A DNA stretch of 64,000 nucleotides from Jackrogersella multiformis (GCA_902806575.1 CADCXD010000018.1:2666001-2730000), one strand, 5' to 3'; positions 35,272-46,739 are shown, counted from the first letter of the stretch. Program-made: numbers and translations. The notes: generated from the sequence alone by a model not told the origin.

Positions 35272-36561
35272 ATGAAGAGAATACGGCTGGACAGGTTATC
35301 GAGTCAATTGCTCTCTACAACGCCAACAGCAGCAACAGCAACAGCCCGGCCGACATCCACCTCCACGAGAATATGTCGAAATCTCCGAACATCTAGATTA
35401 CAAGCCCCTCTATGTTCTTCTCAAAGGAGGTGGCAGACCACCGTGTCTAATGTACCCCCTGAAGATCTGAATTATGAAGACGCCGTCCCCCAGGAACCAG
35501 AAGAAGAAAACCACACAATACCGCCGCTACCATCGCCGCCACCCGAACGAGCCTTATATTCGGCAAAGCTTTCGGCCCTACATTCGCGACTCTCGCTCTC
35601 CTCCAAAATCCCTTTGCAGATTCTCGCCCGTACCCTAATAGACCCCTCGGCCGATGCCAACCCCCGCTATAACAATGCGAATCTTGCATTTGTGGGCGCA
35701 AGCCTTCTACAGTACCATACCTCGGAATTCCTCCTCACCCGGTATCCGCGCCTGCCCATGACCATACTCTTCGCCGCGATGAAGGGCTACGCCGGCATAC
35801 CGGTACTGCACCAGATCGCCCGCGCGTGGGGTGTGGAGGCCGCCGCAGCTCCCGGCGAGGAAGTGGATCCCGGTTATCTGCAATTTGCCCACGACAAACC
35901 CACAGTCATGATGAATAAGTGGGGTTACGTGCGAGGGGAGTCGAAGGAGATATTAAAGTACAAATGGCGCCGAGGTGTGAGCAGCCGAGTCTTGTACGAC
36001 GACGCTTTCGGCGACATGATACAAAAGGAGGCAAAGCAAGAGTCTGAAGACGGCGAACCTAAAGTTAGTGACTATAGGAACACCAAGGAAATAGCTATAG
36101 ACGACCCTCTTCACCATGCGCACGCAAACTTCGTGCGCGCGGTGGCCGGCGCCATCTACCTATACTGCGGGCGGGAGACCGCCAAGGCATTCGTAAAAGG
36201 ACACGTCCTGTCCCGAAAGCTCGACCTCGAGAACCTCTTCGTGTTCAAGCTGCCGACCAGAGAGCTGGCGCGGCTGTGCGCCAGAGAAAACTTCGATCCG
36301 CCCGTGGCGCGGCTCCTGAGCGAGACGGGACGGCTGAGCAGGACGCCGGTCTTCGTGGTGGGGATCTATAGCGGAAGGGACAAGCTGGGCGAAGGCACCG
36401 GTCCGAGCCTGGATGCCGCATTGACCGCGGCCGCCATCAGGACGCTGAAGGCCTGGTACCTATACAGCCCCCCCAACACCGGCGTGCCGAGCGATACCTT
36501 CGCGGAGGACGCCGATCCCTGGAAGCCGGCCTACGTCGATATCGGCGAGGTAGTAGCGTGA
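35272..36561 (+). CDS. MRPL3: Mitochondrial ribosomal protein mL44 (RNase III-like)
   Basis: Protein of the large mitoribosomal subunit, in which the RNase III fold is structural. The frame is open from 35194, but that upstream part has no ATG; the first ATG is 35272 (aacaATATGAAG), giving 429 residues with a basic, Ser/Thr/Arg-rich presequence (to about RRWQTT). The RNase III-like domain (about 110-260) includes NANLAFVGASLLQYHTSEFL, where a catalytic enzyme would carry the acidic ERLEFLGD signature; this supports loss of catalysis. The C-terminal double-stranded-RNA-binding domain (about 345-400) has VVGIYSGRDKLGEGTGPSL and DAALTAAAIRTLKAWYL. It is intronless. Convergent with the lipase gene downstream. 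Confidence 0.9.
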   Translation: MKRIRLDRLSSQLLSTTPTAATATARPTSTSTRICRNLRTSRLQAPLCSSQRRWQTTVSNVPPEDLNYEDAVPQEPEEENHTIPPLPSPPPERALYSAKLSALHSRLSLSSKIPLQILARTLIDPSADANPRYNNANLAFVGASLLQYHTSEFLLTRYPRLPMTILFAAMKGYAGIPVLHQIARAWGVEAAAAPGEEVDPGYLQFAHDKPTVMMNKWGYVRGESKEILKYKWRRGVSSRVLYDDAFGDMIQKEAKQESEDGEPKVSDYRNTKEIAIDDPLHHAHANFVRAVAGAIYLYCGRETAKAFVKGHVLSRKLDLENLFVFKLPTRELARLCARENFDPPVARLLSETGRLSRTPVFVVGIYSGRDKLGEGTGPSLDAALTAAAIRTLKAWYLYSPPNTGVPSDTFAEDADPWKPAYVDIGEVVA

Positions 36562-37055
36562 TCGTCGATCCAGGCGGGACTCTTTACAGGAGAGGTGCAC
36601 GAAGATTCTTCTCTCCTCTCCTCTGCGGAGCACGGCGTACCATCCGATTGGCAACGGTGGTTGGGAGATCATGGGGGGAATGAACGATATAACGGCTGCT
36701 GAAGAACTTATAAGGGCGGATTCAGGGGCCAGCCTACTACGGGTATCATTGTACTATATTCAAACATCCAAGAACCGGATGACCCATGTAGAACATACAA
36801 GGACAGCACCGCCCATAGCCACTCTTCGACCGAGTGTAAATATTTACTTGTATGACTTATATTAGCGGGTATTGCCCCTTGTCATTTCTAGACCTAATGC
36901 TATGTGCTCTTGCTTAGGTAAGTATTTTGTCTAATCGGTTGTCTATCATATGCACACAGAGGGGGTATACAGAGAGGAGAGGTAAAAAGGAAAACGTGAT
37001 ATTAAAAATCATAGATCGGTATTATCCAGCGTGGGCCTCATCCAACTATGCGACC
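36562..37055. other. Convergent 3' gap
   Basis: The two genes end toward each other across 494 bp. A short open frame at 36671-36865 has no support. I see nothing else. Confidence 0.5.
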
Positions 37056-39554
37056 TCAACTAAAGTGATCGCCGTCGCCCAACCTGACCAATCTTCTGTA
37101 CACCTCCCTCTTAACAGCCGCTTCGTGGTCCTCGCGGATCCTCTTCTTGCGCTCGTAGACGGCCCTCACGCAACGGCGGACCCGGTCCTTGCCCTCGTCG
37201 AAATTGGCGCGCGCGAGCGCTACCGCCTTGTCTACCTGCTCGGGCGTGTATACGAAGTTCCAGGTGCTCAGGTAGTCAGAGACGGCGGGGTTAACGCCCT
37301 CGACTTTAGGATTTGCCAGGAACGGCAGGTACACGACAGTGATCCCCGCGTCAGGCTCCGTGAGATGCCACGCCAACGTATCGTCCGTGAGTGCTTTTCT
37401 GGGAGGAGGCGACTCCGATGACCTTTCTTCAGTCGTGCCAACCCAGATTGTGCAATAACCCAGATCCGAGTCTTCGGGGTTTGATATATCGTGTTTTGCT
37501 TTTTCGCTTGGCTCTGCGGTTGGTTTAGTTGGTTTGTCGTTGTTTTTGGCCTGGTCTATCCCTTGGTCTCGCTGTGCCTGGTGAACTTTATTCTCGGCAT
37601 CAGCTACTGATTTCGCCTGTGCTGATTCTAGTTGTTGCTCGATCTTTTGTGGCGAATCTGTTTCCTTGGGCCACCCAACGCCGACTGGCCACCCCTTAAC
37701 GCCGCGCTGGCGGGCATAACCATCTGCTACGGACAGCCAGTTATCCGTCTTAACGTCGGCAGATGCGTCGAATGCCACGATAATGTCGACATCACGGCCA
37801 GGTCGAAGTAAAGGGTAAATTGGTAGATTGTTAGACATACCAGCATCCATCAGCTGTATGTATTCACTGTTGTATATAGTAGTAGGTGTCGTAAATCGTA
37901 GCTTCCCTTCCATATTATATGTAAAATTGGGTATTTGGGCCGGGTCGATAGGATGGACCTTTTCCAAATCCTCATTATATCCGTAGATCATCCCATCGAT
38001 TGTAGAAAAGCCAGTAAGGCTCTTTACAAGTGGTCGGATTTCCCGATAATAGTGACTTAGAGTTGCGCAAAAAGCGCTACCGAAAATGCCCATCATGATG
38101 GGCATACGGAGCTCTGGTAAATGAAAGCCGGTTTTCTCCGGAGGCACGTCTTCTCCGTCATTAAACCGCCGGCCGAGTGCCCAAGTTGGAATTCCGGCAT
38201 TGAATTCTTCGCAGAAGAACTCGTAGGGGGTTAACTCGAACCATTGAAACCATGACTCCTGTTTCGCGATCTCTTTCGCTTTGGCGCTACTGACTTTCGA
38301 CACTTTACCGCTTATATCTGGGATCTCGTGACGGACGGCAGTATAAATTGGCATCGGGTTCTGTCCATATTTTATGTATTCCCTCTGACTGGAGAGTTTG
38401 AAATCTTTTTCACTGACACCAAGTTCACCTCTGGGCACTAGCAGTCTCGCAGCCAACAAAATTCCGTAGGCATCGACGAGCCCAAAATCCGCGTTCGGGT
38501 CCCCTTTGAGCTTCTCAACCAGACTGCTAAGAAGTAACTTGCTAGTTGGCGAGGATGTCACCGATGAAAGCGCAGCTGGAGGGTATGCAAAATGCACACC
38601 TATTCTGGCTTTTAGGTGTTCCACAATGGCACCAAATTGGCCGTCGGTGAGGGACGAGTTGTATAAAGATTGAAGCCAGCACGACCCGCTGACTCCCGAT
38701 GTATAAGTAACACAATCGAATAATCCATCTTCTTGGGTAGCAAGAAGTGAGCCTGCACCAGCGACCAACGCCCTTAGTCCACCGCCAGAACCGCATATAG
38801 CTATAGTGGGAACATCGTCAGGATTGACGTCCCTCTCGTCTAGACCAAGATACTTGGCTAAAGCAGCCGTGGCGATCTTCTTCCGGCGAGTCAGGAACTC
38901 CTTCTCATCCTCGCAGAGCTCATCTGAGACGCGTACCTTGGCAGAGTGTTGAATTTCGGGGTGGATGAAGGGGTCGTGGGCTTCCCGCCAGATCTCGTTA
39001 GCCAACGACCCACCCTGGGTGGAAAGCTCGCGCTGGAGTTTGCGAATCTGGCTAGGAAGAGTCCTAGACCAGTCAGGTAGGATCAAGTCGACGAGACGAT
39101 CAGATAGTGCTGTCCATTCTATATCGGTTATATTAGAGAAACGCTCAAACCGACTGGTAAAGTTGGTCCATGCGGTCTCCTCGGCTTCTGGCTGTGAACC
39201 ATCCTTCACAAGCTTCAGACCTTTCCCCGTGTGGCCAGCAATGCGAGCTCGCCGTAGTTCATCGCCTGGATATAGCGAGTATATAAGTAAACCGCCAAGA
39301 ATTCCCGATAGAGCCACAGACACGATGGCAGGAGGGCCTTTACCAGAACCGACCCCAGTCTGTTTTTGGTCGCGGAAAGTAAAAAAACCACGTGGGAACT
39401 GGTTCTGCTGCAGCGATGACGATCGACCAGCAACTTTTGGTACGCGGCCAAGGATCGGCACCAGGGTCAATCGAGATATTCTTTGGGTTAACCTGGTAAA
39501 ATGCCTTGCATAGCGACTTGCTATTAATTGTTGAGATCTTCGGAAAGATCCCAT
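37056..39554 (-). CDS. cPLA2-type phospholipase with organelle-type N-terminus
   Basis: Predicted lipid acyl hydrolase of the cytosolic phospholipase A2 / fungal phospholipase B fold. Intronless, 832 residues. The oxyanion loop is CGSGGGLRALVAGAG (about 250-264). The nucleophile Ser lies in SGVSGSCW (about 285-292), the G-x-S-G-S elbow. The second dyad member is the Asp in LMDAGMSNNLPIYPLLRPGR (about 565). The first 60 residues are rich in Arg, Ser and Leu with no acids, like a mitochondrial presequence, and one hydrophobic helix follows (AIVSVALSGILGGLLIYSLY, about 75-94). The tail has a Lys/Glu/Gln-rich coiled region (about 630-690). Secreted fungal phospholipase B has a signal peptide instead, so this is an intracellular, probably mitochondrial inner-membrane, member. 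Its substrate is unknown. Confidence 0.85.
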   Translation of the reverse strand: MGSFRRSQQLIASRYARHFTRLTQRISRLTLVPILGRVPKVAGRSSSLQQNQFPRGFFTFRDQKQTGVGSGKGPPAIVSVALSGILGGLLIYSLYPGDELRRARIAGHTGKGLKLVKDGSQPEAEETAWTNFTSRFERFSNITDIEWTALSDRLVDLILPDWSRTLPSQIRKLQRELSTQGGSLANEIWREAHDPFIHPEIQHSAKVRVSDELCEDEKEFLTRRKKIATAALAKYLGLDERDVNPDDVPTIAICGSGGGLRALVAGAGSLLATQEDGLFDCVTYTSGVSGSCWLQSLYNSSLTDGQFGAIVEHLKARIGVHFAYPPAALSSVTSSPTSKLLLSSLVEKLKGDPNADFGLVDAYGILLAARLLVPRGELGVSEKDFKLSSQREYIKYGQNPMPIYTAVRHEIPDISGKVSKVSSAKAKEIAKQESWFQWFELTPYEFFCEEFNAGIPTWALGRRFNDGEDVPPEKTGFHLPELRMPIMMGIFGSAFCATLSHYYREIRPLVKSLTGFSTIDGMIYGYNEDLEKVHPIDPAQIPNFTYNMEGKLRFTTPTTIYNSEYIQLMDAGMSNNLPIYPLLRPGRDVDIIVAFDASADVKTDNWLSVADGYARQRGVKGWPVGVGWPKETDSPQKIEQQLESAQAKSVADAENKVHQAQRDQGIDQAKNNDKPTKPTAEPSEKAKHDISNPEDSDLGYCTIWVGTTEERSSESPPPRKALTDDTLAWHLTEPDAGITVVYLPFLANPKVEGVNPAVSDYLSTWNFVYTPEQVDKAVALARANFDEGKDRVRRCVRAVYERKKRIREDHEAAVKREVYRRLVRLGDGDHFS

Positions 39555-40571
39555 AGCTGTAGACCGGTTCGAGCCTTGTCAGTATCGTGATGCAAAATTT
39601 GTAACATGACTTCGCGATTGATCATAGATATCACAACCTGAATGATAATATCTTGAATGGGGAGTTTATAAGTGTTAACTTCCAAAAGAGCTGCATATTT
39701 AAATTTCGAGGGAAAGTCCGTCGTAGCTGACCTGTTGAGATGGTACGATATCGTGACATCATTTTTTTTTTAAAAACCCGCGTAAACTGCATACCTTCTA
39801 TCTAGGTACACCGGAAATTTGAGATATGCAACTAAGCGCATCGAAAGCTCTTTCTTTTTCTTTTAATTATGCATTAAAAATACTCAATTGAATTATTCGC
39901 TTAATTTCATATGGACACAACTTATCTCTGATCTCGGTACCGATAAATGGGTTCCCTCAACAATTTAGGCCAGCTCTACTACAAAATCACTACAACTGCA
40001 ATTTTCCATCTTATTAAGTATGTTTTTCAAGTCAATTCGGATTATACACCAAGTTAATCATACATATATAAATATGGCTGAATACCTATGTTTCTTCTTT
40101 CAGTTTTATCTACCTACATGGTAGTTAAGTACCTAGGATGAAAGTTGAGAAGACAAACACCTTGGACACTTCTTTCTCTTACCTATTAATAGGTGTGGTG
40201 ATCTACTTAGGTACTTACCTATAGGTAGGTACCTACCTAGGTAGGCAGGGAGGTAAGAGTCTGAAGAGACGTGGTTGCCTTCTCAGAAACGTCCTTAATA
40301 TGCTTTAATAATGTCATTGTAGTTTCCTAGACACCCGCCAAGTCATGGGAGGGCAAGCGCAGACTTGGACTATTTAATCTTTGCCATTGAATTTACTACG
40401 AGGGTAAGATGAACAGTGATGATATCTTCTCTTCAAACTACGCTCCTATTCTCAACACATCGTTTATCCCTCAACACTTGTGAAGTAACAACAGCATAGG
40501 TTGAAGTATCACAGTACGGCGTTAAGGTGCATTGCTACTTTAAAAGAACACACTTAGGCTCTCCTATTTTC
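39555..40571. promoter_or_regulatory. Divergent promoter region, lipase and unknown gene
   Basis: The 1,017-bp region has a T/A homopolymer run near 39762-39775 and a dense TACCTAGGTA cluster at 40201-40256. An unspliced leader or a 5' exon of the downstream gene could lie in 40400-40570, but I cannot define one. Confidence 0.45.
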
Positions 40572-42185
40572 ATGTCTCTTCATAGATGGTCTCTGCCCAG
40601 CCGGGCTTTCACCCGCGAGAAATGCAAAGACAGCGACTCAAGCCAACACGGTAAATTTCCAACAATTCATATCGGTAATCCTAGCACTCGTCGACGGGCA
40701 AATCTCTCCTCAGCCTTTGCGAGTCTCTTTGAGAAGGACGAGAACCGTCTAGATCCTACAACTTCTGATGAAATTCATCATACAACAAGGGAATTGATGC
40801 CCCTTTCGGCTCGCACAGAAAACATACCACCATCTTCTAGGCTTAATAATATAAAACACGATGCTGAAGTTCGTCGTCCTGATACACCCGCCTACCCGAC
40901 TCTCAAACGCAAGGTGGCCAGCATCTCTTTTAAACAAGATGATACGTCGAAAGAACCTCGTTTGACTATCTCGTTAGCCGAGTGCGATCCTTCTGCTAAA
41001 CCACCAGGAGTCAATAATTTGGGAGCTATCAAATCACCAACGTCCCTCACTAGAGCACGCAGCATCTCGTCATCCTATCCATCGGAGGGTATCCGTTCCC
41101 CACCGGAACATTGTCTCTCTCCACAGGTGAATACTTGGTCTGAAAGTTTCATGTCTGAATTATCTCGATACGGCACGTATCCATCACAGGAGAGTTTAAG
41201 CAAGTCCAGTGTCTCAACAAACGGCGTCTCAGTACCCGATGATAGAGGTAGACAATGCCTCATGGAAGAATTAGCTGCGACTGGTGAAATCTCAGATACA
41301 GACACGAGAACAACTAGTAGGGATTATACTACTGAGGTGCCTCTTTCAGACACTACATTGGTCGAATCCAAACAAGACCAACAAGATAAACCACTCGAGA
41401 AATTCTACGATAGTGGTTCCAGTACTATACCAATGCAGGCGGCCCAGAGCTCGCTCTTTTCCCACGAAGATGGAATACATTTATTAGATGGTCAAGTCTC
41501 AAGCACCTCAGCTGTCTGTGGAAGTTTCCCCAATCTTCGATCATCTACACGCATCGAATCGTCTGGGGATGATATTCCATTTCGACTGAGCAATATGGGT
41601 TCCGAAGACCGCCTGCGTTTAAGTACTGAAACACACGCGATACATTCTTCTAAAATCCACTGTGAGAGTCAGGGAAATACGTACAACACTATGCCTGCAT
41701 CCATGTCACGAAAACATGTCCTCCGAGGTCCCATCGCACGAGCTACATCCCATCTCGAGAACCGGCAGCTTCCCGGATTGCACTTTAGGAGCTCTAATGG
41801 CTCTTCGACTACTATCACTCAACGAATCCAGAAGTTTAAGTTTAGAAAATGGATCAAGAAAGTATGCCTCCGAACTAAGGTGCGCTTCGATAACGTCATC
41901 AAGATAGACGCATCGCCCCCAAAGGCATTGGGTAGGAAGAAATCGAAGTCTCAAAAATCGCGTCGGGCGAAGAAGAATAACGGAGTACACAATGCTAAGT
42001 CAAAGCCGAAGAAGGTCACTTGGAAGCCTCCTAAAGCCGAGGAGAAACCGGAAAAGAACGCTAAGGAGCAAAAAGGGGTAGCGCATCGGTTAATTCGCTC
42101 ACTCAAAAAGAAGAATAGCATCCAGTTGCCCGTCCAGGAAAAGTCCTGTGTAAACCACAGGAGAGTACAATCTTGTCCAGCCTAG
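40572..42185 (+). CDS. Unknown Ser-rich protein with basic C-terminus
   Basis: The first ATG in the frame is 40572, giving 537 residues; the frame extends 45 bp upstream without another ATG. The chain is mostly disordered: Ser/Thr/Pro-rich, with no membrane helix or catalytic motif that I can see. The last 130 residues are strongly basic (for example GRKKSKSQKSRRAKKNN and KSKPKKVTWKPPKAEEKPEK), consistent with nuclear localisation or nucleic-acid binding. Codon structure stays open for over 1.6 kb, so it is a real gene. I recognise no family. Confidence 0.7.
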   Translation: MSLHRWSLPSRAFTREKCKDSDSSQHGKFPTIHIGNPSTRRRANLSSAFASLFEKDENRLDPTTSDEIHHTTRELMPLSARTENIPPSSRLNNIKHDAEVRRPDTPAYPTLKRKVASISFKQDDTSKEPRLTISLAECDPSAKPPGVNNLGAIKSPTSLTRARSISSSYPSEGIRSPPEHCLSPQVNTWSESFMSELSRYGTYPSQESLSKSSVSTNGVSVPDDRGRQCLMEELAATGEISDTDTRTTSRDYTTEVPLSDTTLVESKQDQQDKPLEKFYDSGSSTIPMQAAQSSLFSHEDGIHLLDGQVSSTSAVCGSFPNLRSSTRIESSGDDIPFRLSNMGSEDRLRLSTETHAIHSSKIHCESQGNTYNTMPASMSRKHVLRGPIARATSHLENRQLPGLHFRSSNGSSTTITQRIQKFKFRKWIKKVCLRTKVRFDNVIKIDASPPKALGRKKSKSQKSRRAKKNNGVHNAKSKPKKVTWKPPKAEEKPEKNAKEQKGVAHRLIRSLKKKNSIQLPVQEKSCVNHRRVQSCPA

Positions 42186-42854
42186 AAAACGCTGGAATGG
42201 GGATAAGATAAGAAGATGGGATGAGATGGGCTGTGAAGTTGGTTTGGTAAAGGGTTGCTGACGATGTTTTGCTCTTGGGGGCGATCTGATTTGGCAAGGG
42301 AAGGCGTTACTGTTCAAAATCACGATAACGCTGAGTTTTATTAGCCTCCTAATAAATTTTGAACAAACTAAACATACCCTGTGAGACTAGTTACCAATAG
42401 TCATCACACACAAGGATTATACATATATTGGCGAAAAGACGCATCGGGTCTGGGTTTTCACGTCCGGCATTAGTCAAGGTTGGTATGAATAGTATTTATA
42501 AATCGATTTAATTCCGGTCTTCTATTTTAAAAATGGCTTGTTACAGTAAGTTATGATATTCGTAATCCATAGTATACCCCGAATGCAGAAGAGGTTAAAA
42601 AGACCGACGACTAGAGTATGATATTCGTGTTGAAAATGGTCTACGAGAGATACTCCTAGGGCTCATTTAGGAGTCTACCCCTGAATAGATAAGCAGTCGC
42701 TAAATAAATAACAAAATTCACCAAGAGAACGACAAGTATGTATGTAGTATGCGGTCCTATTTAACCTTAATTTAATTTACTTTCTTATCTACGTTCGAAT
42801 CGACGTCTTCAACCGGTGCCAGGCTCAATGCCAAACGGTACCCAGGCTCCTAGC
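42186..42854. other. Convergent 3' gap
   Basis: The A/T-rich, 669-bp gap between two converging genes has no supported feature. Confidence 0.5.
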
Positions 42855-44726
42855 CTAGCGTCTCGTATGCCTGTGGTTCCGCGTCATGCCGTAACCCCAA
42901 CCATCTGTTTCGTACATAAACGAGTTAGCGACGACTCGACAAGCCATGGTCAAATAAGAAAGATCCCGCCAGCAGACTAAGGAGAACAGAGCAACTCACA
43001 TTGGCTCGGCACGTGAATATCCAGGTCCAGCTCGTCGGCCCAGTGCCACACCAGATCGGGGTCCTTCAAGAATGCACGGCCCACGATGACGGCGTCGGCG
43101 GACTTCGCGGCCAGGATGGTCTGGGCCTGCGTCCCGGACGTGATCTCGCCGACGGCGCCGACGAGCGCGCCCGTGCCCGCCACGGCATTCCGGATGGCCT
43201 CCGCGTACGGCACCTGGTACCCCGGGCTGGACACGATCTTCTGGCGCGCGTCGGTGCCGCCGCCCGACACGTCGAGGAAGTGCACGCCGTGCGCCGCGAG
43301 CGCCTTGGCGAGCTCCACCGCGTCGGAGAGCGTCCACTGCGGCTGGCTGGGGTCGTGCTCCAGGTAGTCCGTCGCGGGGATTCGGCATAGGATGGGGAAG
43401 CCGCTGGGGACTTCGGCTTTGAGCAGGTCTACGGCCTCGAGGAACAGGCGCGTGCGGTTCTCGAAGGAGCCGCCGTACTCGTCGGTGCGCTTGTTGGCGC
43501 TGGGCGAGAGGAACTCGTTGAGGAGGTATCCGTCTGCGGGTGGGTTGTTAGTAGTGCGATTTCGGAATCGTATTCTCTAGATGTTATAAATATCGAGCAT
43601 TCTTCTAGGGGCAGCGGCGGGGTGGTTTGGGGTGGACGTACGAGCTCCATGAACTTCGATGACCTATTTCGCATATTAGGATCCCCACGAATTCATGAAC
43701 TGAGGGTAGGATACGGTACTTACATCTACACCAGCCTTTAATGCACGGCGGACTGCAGCGACCCAGTCTTGCTTGAACTTCTCGATGTCCGCTTTAGTCG
43801 CCTCCCGCGGAACGAGCGTCTGGGCGCTATAAGCCTCAGGCGATGGGGCGATGACCTTCGCCGGCCATCCTTCCGACTGCGAAATTAATCCATTTAGTTG
43901 GTGCATCTTAATGAACTAAGATTGCCATCTACTCACATAGTCGCGCGCCGCGGCCTTGCGGTCGATCCACGGGGCAACTGTGCTTGCTTTCCGCCCGGCG
44001 TGCGCCAGCTGCACGCCGAACTTGACTCCCTGGCTGTGCGCGAAGTCGACGATTTTCTTCAGCGGCTCGATGTGTCCATCCTCCCAAAGACCGAGGTCCT
44101 GGGGCGAGATTCGCCCTTCGGGTGAGACGGCGACAGCTTCTGTTAGGACTAGACCTGGTCCCCGAGCCACGAAACTCCCAAGGTGGACTATAATTATAGT
44201 AATTAATAATTATTCCTTTTTCTGGGGGGTAAGGAACGTGAGGGGATACAATTTGACTTTAAAAGAGTTTCTCTTAAGATATTTCGGGGAAAGGGGAAGA
44301 GGTGAACAATTCGAGGAATGCTTTACCGTGATGCCACATGGTCATATACCCATCTTTTGCGGAGTATCTAGATATGAGATGGTCAATTCTGCTCAGTTAA
44401 TTTGCAATGCGACCATAGGATTCTTACTGGCACATGGGCGAGACGATAATGCGGTTGTGAATTACCATCTCATTGATCTTCAGGGGCGAGAATAGCGAGC
44501 CTTCGGGTTGAGCATCCCAAGGAGTTCCCGCAGGAGGGTCTTGCTTGGGTGTGTAAAAAGGAACCTTCAAAGTTCATCAGCGAATCTATCTAGAGGATTA
44601 TGTTATTGTGTTGAATTGCCTGAGACCTACGTTCGGAGCGCCATAGTTTATCAGGTTCTTCTCTGTCGAACAAGGCTCGCCTGACACCGGAGCTTGGTCA
44701 GCTTGGACTACCTTTTGTTCGGCCAT
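42855..44726 (-). CDS. Old yellow enzyme family NADPH:flavin oxidoreductase (YqjM-like)
   Basis: FMN-dependent ene-reductase that reduces activated C=C bonds with NADPH. I assembled eight exons: 44726-44631, 44564-44428, 44367-44327, 44187-43937, 43876-43724, 43663-43642, 43533-43000 and 42904-42855, giving 427 residues with every junction in phase. Motifs in order: IIVSPMCQYSAKDGYMTMWH (first barrel strand, with the Cys typical of the thermophilic-like class), HLGSFVARGPGLVLTEAVAV, FGVQLAHAGRKAS, VIEVHGAHGYLLNEFLSP, TDEYGGSFENR and the FMN-phosphate strands AVGEITSGTQA and ADAVIVGRAF. The tail QYGWGYGMTRNHRHTRR resembles bacterial YqjM. The 41-nt and 22-nt exons are easy to miss. An upstream in-frame ATG (44810) exists, but 44726 fits better. 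Confidence 0.93.
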
Positions 44727-45795
44727 ATCGAGAGAGGTAACAGAAGAACTAATGTGGTTGAAGATAGGTCCTATTCGACATGTAAGCAGAGGGGTATAGA
44801 CTCGGGTCATTTATACTCGAAATGCATACCTGGTGCTTTTCAACCGAGAACGTCATACCATCTTCCCACAATTTCGTGCTGCATACATTATCAATTTGAA
44901 TATACAGAAACCTTGGCGAAGTTCTCTATGACCCAATAAGCATGGTACGTCAATCATTGTAACTTTAAGCAGGCTGACCCTTAGTAATGCCCATACATGC
45001 CCCCCCTCGTGTAACCTTATCATTGGGCATTGAATAGCCATTTAGAGATGAGGCCTTAAAAAATGCCTGTTGAACTCGATTAGAAATTATTTTAATAACA
45101 TGTTATTAAATCGCTTAAAAACGAAATCTTGCCATTCTTTACACCAAAGTACTTACGTATGAACTAGAAGCTCTATAAGGCTCCACAGGAAATAATCTTG
45201 ATAGGTATTTACCTAGGTAGGTACCTAAGGTAAGGTTTAGCATATGCTACCTAATTCGTGATATTCCAGGGTTGCCCAAAAGTACGTTGCAGTTATTTGG
45301 CTAGTCAAATTAAAGTAAGCGGCAGTGCCGCCAATTTACCGTCAAGGAGGTAAGCTATATACAGTATAAAGGCGGAATTTACAATCGTTAAATTTTGTCG
45401 ATTATGAAGAAACTTCTCTATAATATCAATAAACAGCAGTGTATTGCACAGTAAGAAAGGGGGAACAGTAATAAAAAATATCAGCAATGCCTACCTAGCG
45501 CGAAACTATTCACTTCATACCTAGAGGTAGGTACTTACTTTATCTAGTATTGACGAAGACTCGAAAGGATTCGGGCTTTAATAAGCAACAGGTCCACATT
45601 ATCTGATCCTACATTGCAGAATCCCCTTGTTGCGCTAACGGCCTCGCTAAGGAAGCTATAAGAAAAGGCACCGAGGTCTCAAAGATTGAAGATAGCTTAC
45701 TTCTACGATCGTGAGCTTGAGGTATAATAATTCCCAGCAAAATTGGTTATATACCTCGGTAGTTAGGCGTGATTGGCTGATTGAGAAAACATCTT
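44727..45795. other. Intergenic, OYE promoter and P5CR 3' flank
   Basis: A/T-rich with a TACCTAGGTAGGTACC motif near 45210-45226. The open frame 45305-45487 (minus) is too short and unsupported. Confidence 0.5.
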
Positions 45796-46739
45796 TTAAT
45801 GTCTAGTATCGTTCACATGGGGATCTTTACCCATCAATCGTGCAATTGTCACGGCCTCACGAAGACTACGACTCAGACCGCCGCGCACCCCAGTCTCTTC
45901 GAGCACCATAAGTCCACCGATTGTACAACCTTCGGGTGATGTACCTTGGTCCTTTAAAACTCCGGGATGCATTCCATTCTGTAGGAGGGTAGCCGTGCCC
46001 AGCATGGATTGCACGATTATGGCATTGGCCTCCTGCCTTGGTACACCTACGGCAACCGAAGCATCTATCAATGCGTCGACAATAACCGCGAAGAATGCTG
46101 GTGTAGACCCTCCCACTGCCGTGAAAGCATCCATTTGACTGGGAGACAAGTGCACTGTCTTGCCTATGCCGTTGAATACGCTATTGGCGAATTCTAGGTG
46201 CGCGTGAGGCATTTTCGGATCGGGCTTCTCGATGGCTGTGATAGACCGTGAGACCGCAGCAGCGATATTTGGCAGAGTCCGTATCACCCAAATTTTGGGT
46301 TCCCTGGCGCTCCTGGGCTCCTCAGCCAGAACGGCTTCGATTTGCTCTCTGGTCCATCCGGCCACGATGCTGATTAGCACTTTACCCGCAAGCTCATCGA
46401 CGAGCCCAGGCTGTCGTAATGTCTCGCGCACATCTGCAGGGTCAACGCCGAGTAGAACGTAGTCAGATTGCCCTACCGCCAGCAAATTATTCCCTCTAGA
46501 GATAATCAGTCGATCTTCTGATGCATGAAACTGTTCGAGCAACCGCTTTTCAGAAGGCTCACTGCGGACGCAGGCAATGACACGGCTTATGGGTGGCGGG
46601 GAGGCTTCACCATCCGTCGACCTAATCAAGCTTTCTAGGATAGCCGTCCCCAGATTGCCTATAACAGGAGTCAGGTGTTGCGAGTTCAGGGGCGAGGATG
46701 GTGCAGCATACCGCAGCCCAATATGCACAAAGTCGGCAT
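45796..46739 (-). CDS. Pyrroline-5-carboxylate reductase
   Basis: Last step of proline synthesis: NAD(P)H-dependent reduction of pyrroline-5-carboxylate. The 28-nt first exon (46739-46712) joins across a 53-nt intron (46711-46659) to 46658-45796 for 296 residues. Splicing creates the Rossmann motif CILGCGNLGTAIL, which the unspliced frame lacks. Further motifs: VLLGVDPADV, VISIVAG-type LISIVAGWT, VIRTLPNIAAAV, the dimerisation-domain SQMDAFTAVGGSTPAFF, and the C-terminal TSPEGCTIGGLMVLEE, which corresponds to the conserved SPGGTT segment. Filamentous fungi often have more than one such gene, so this may be a paralogue. Confidence 0.93.
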
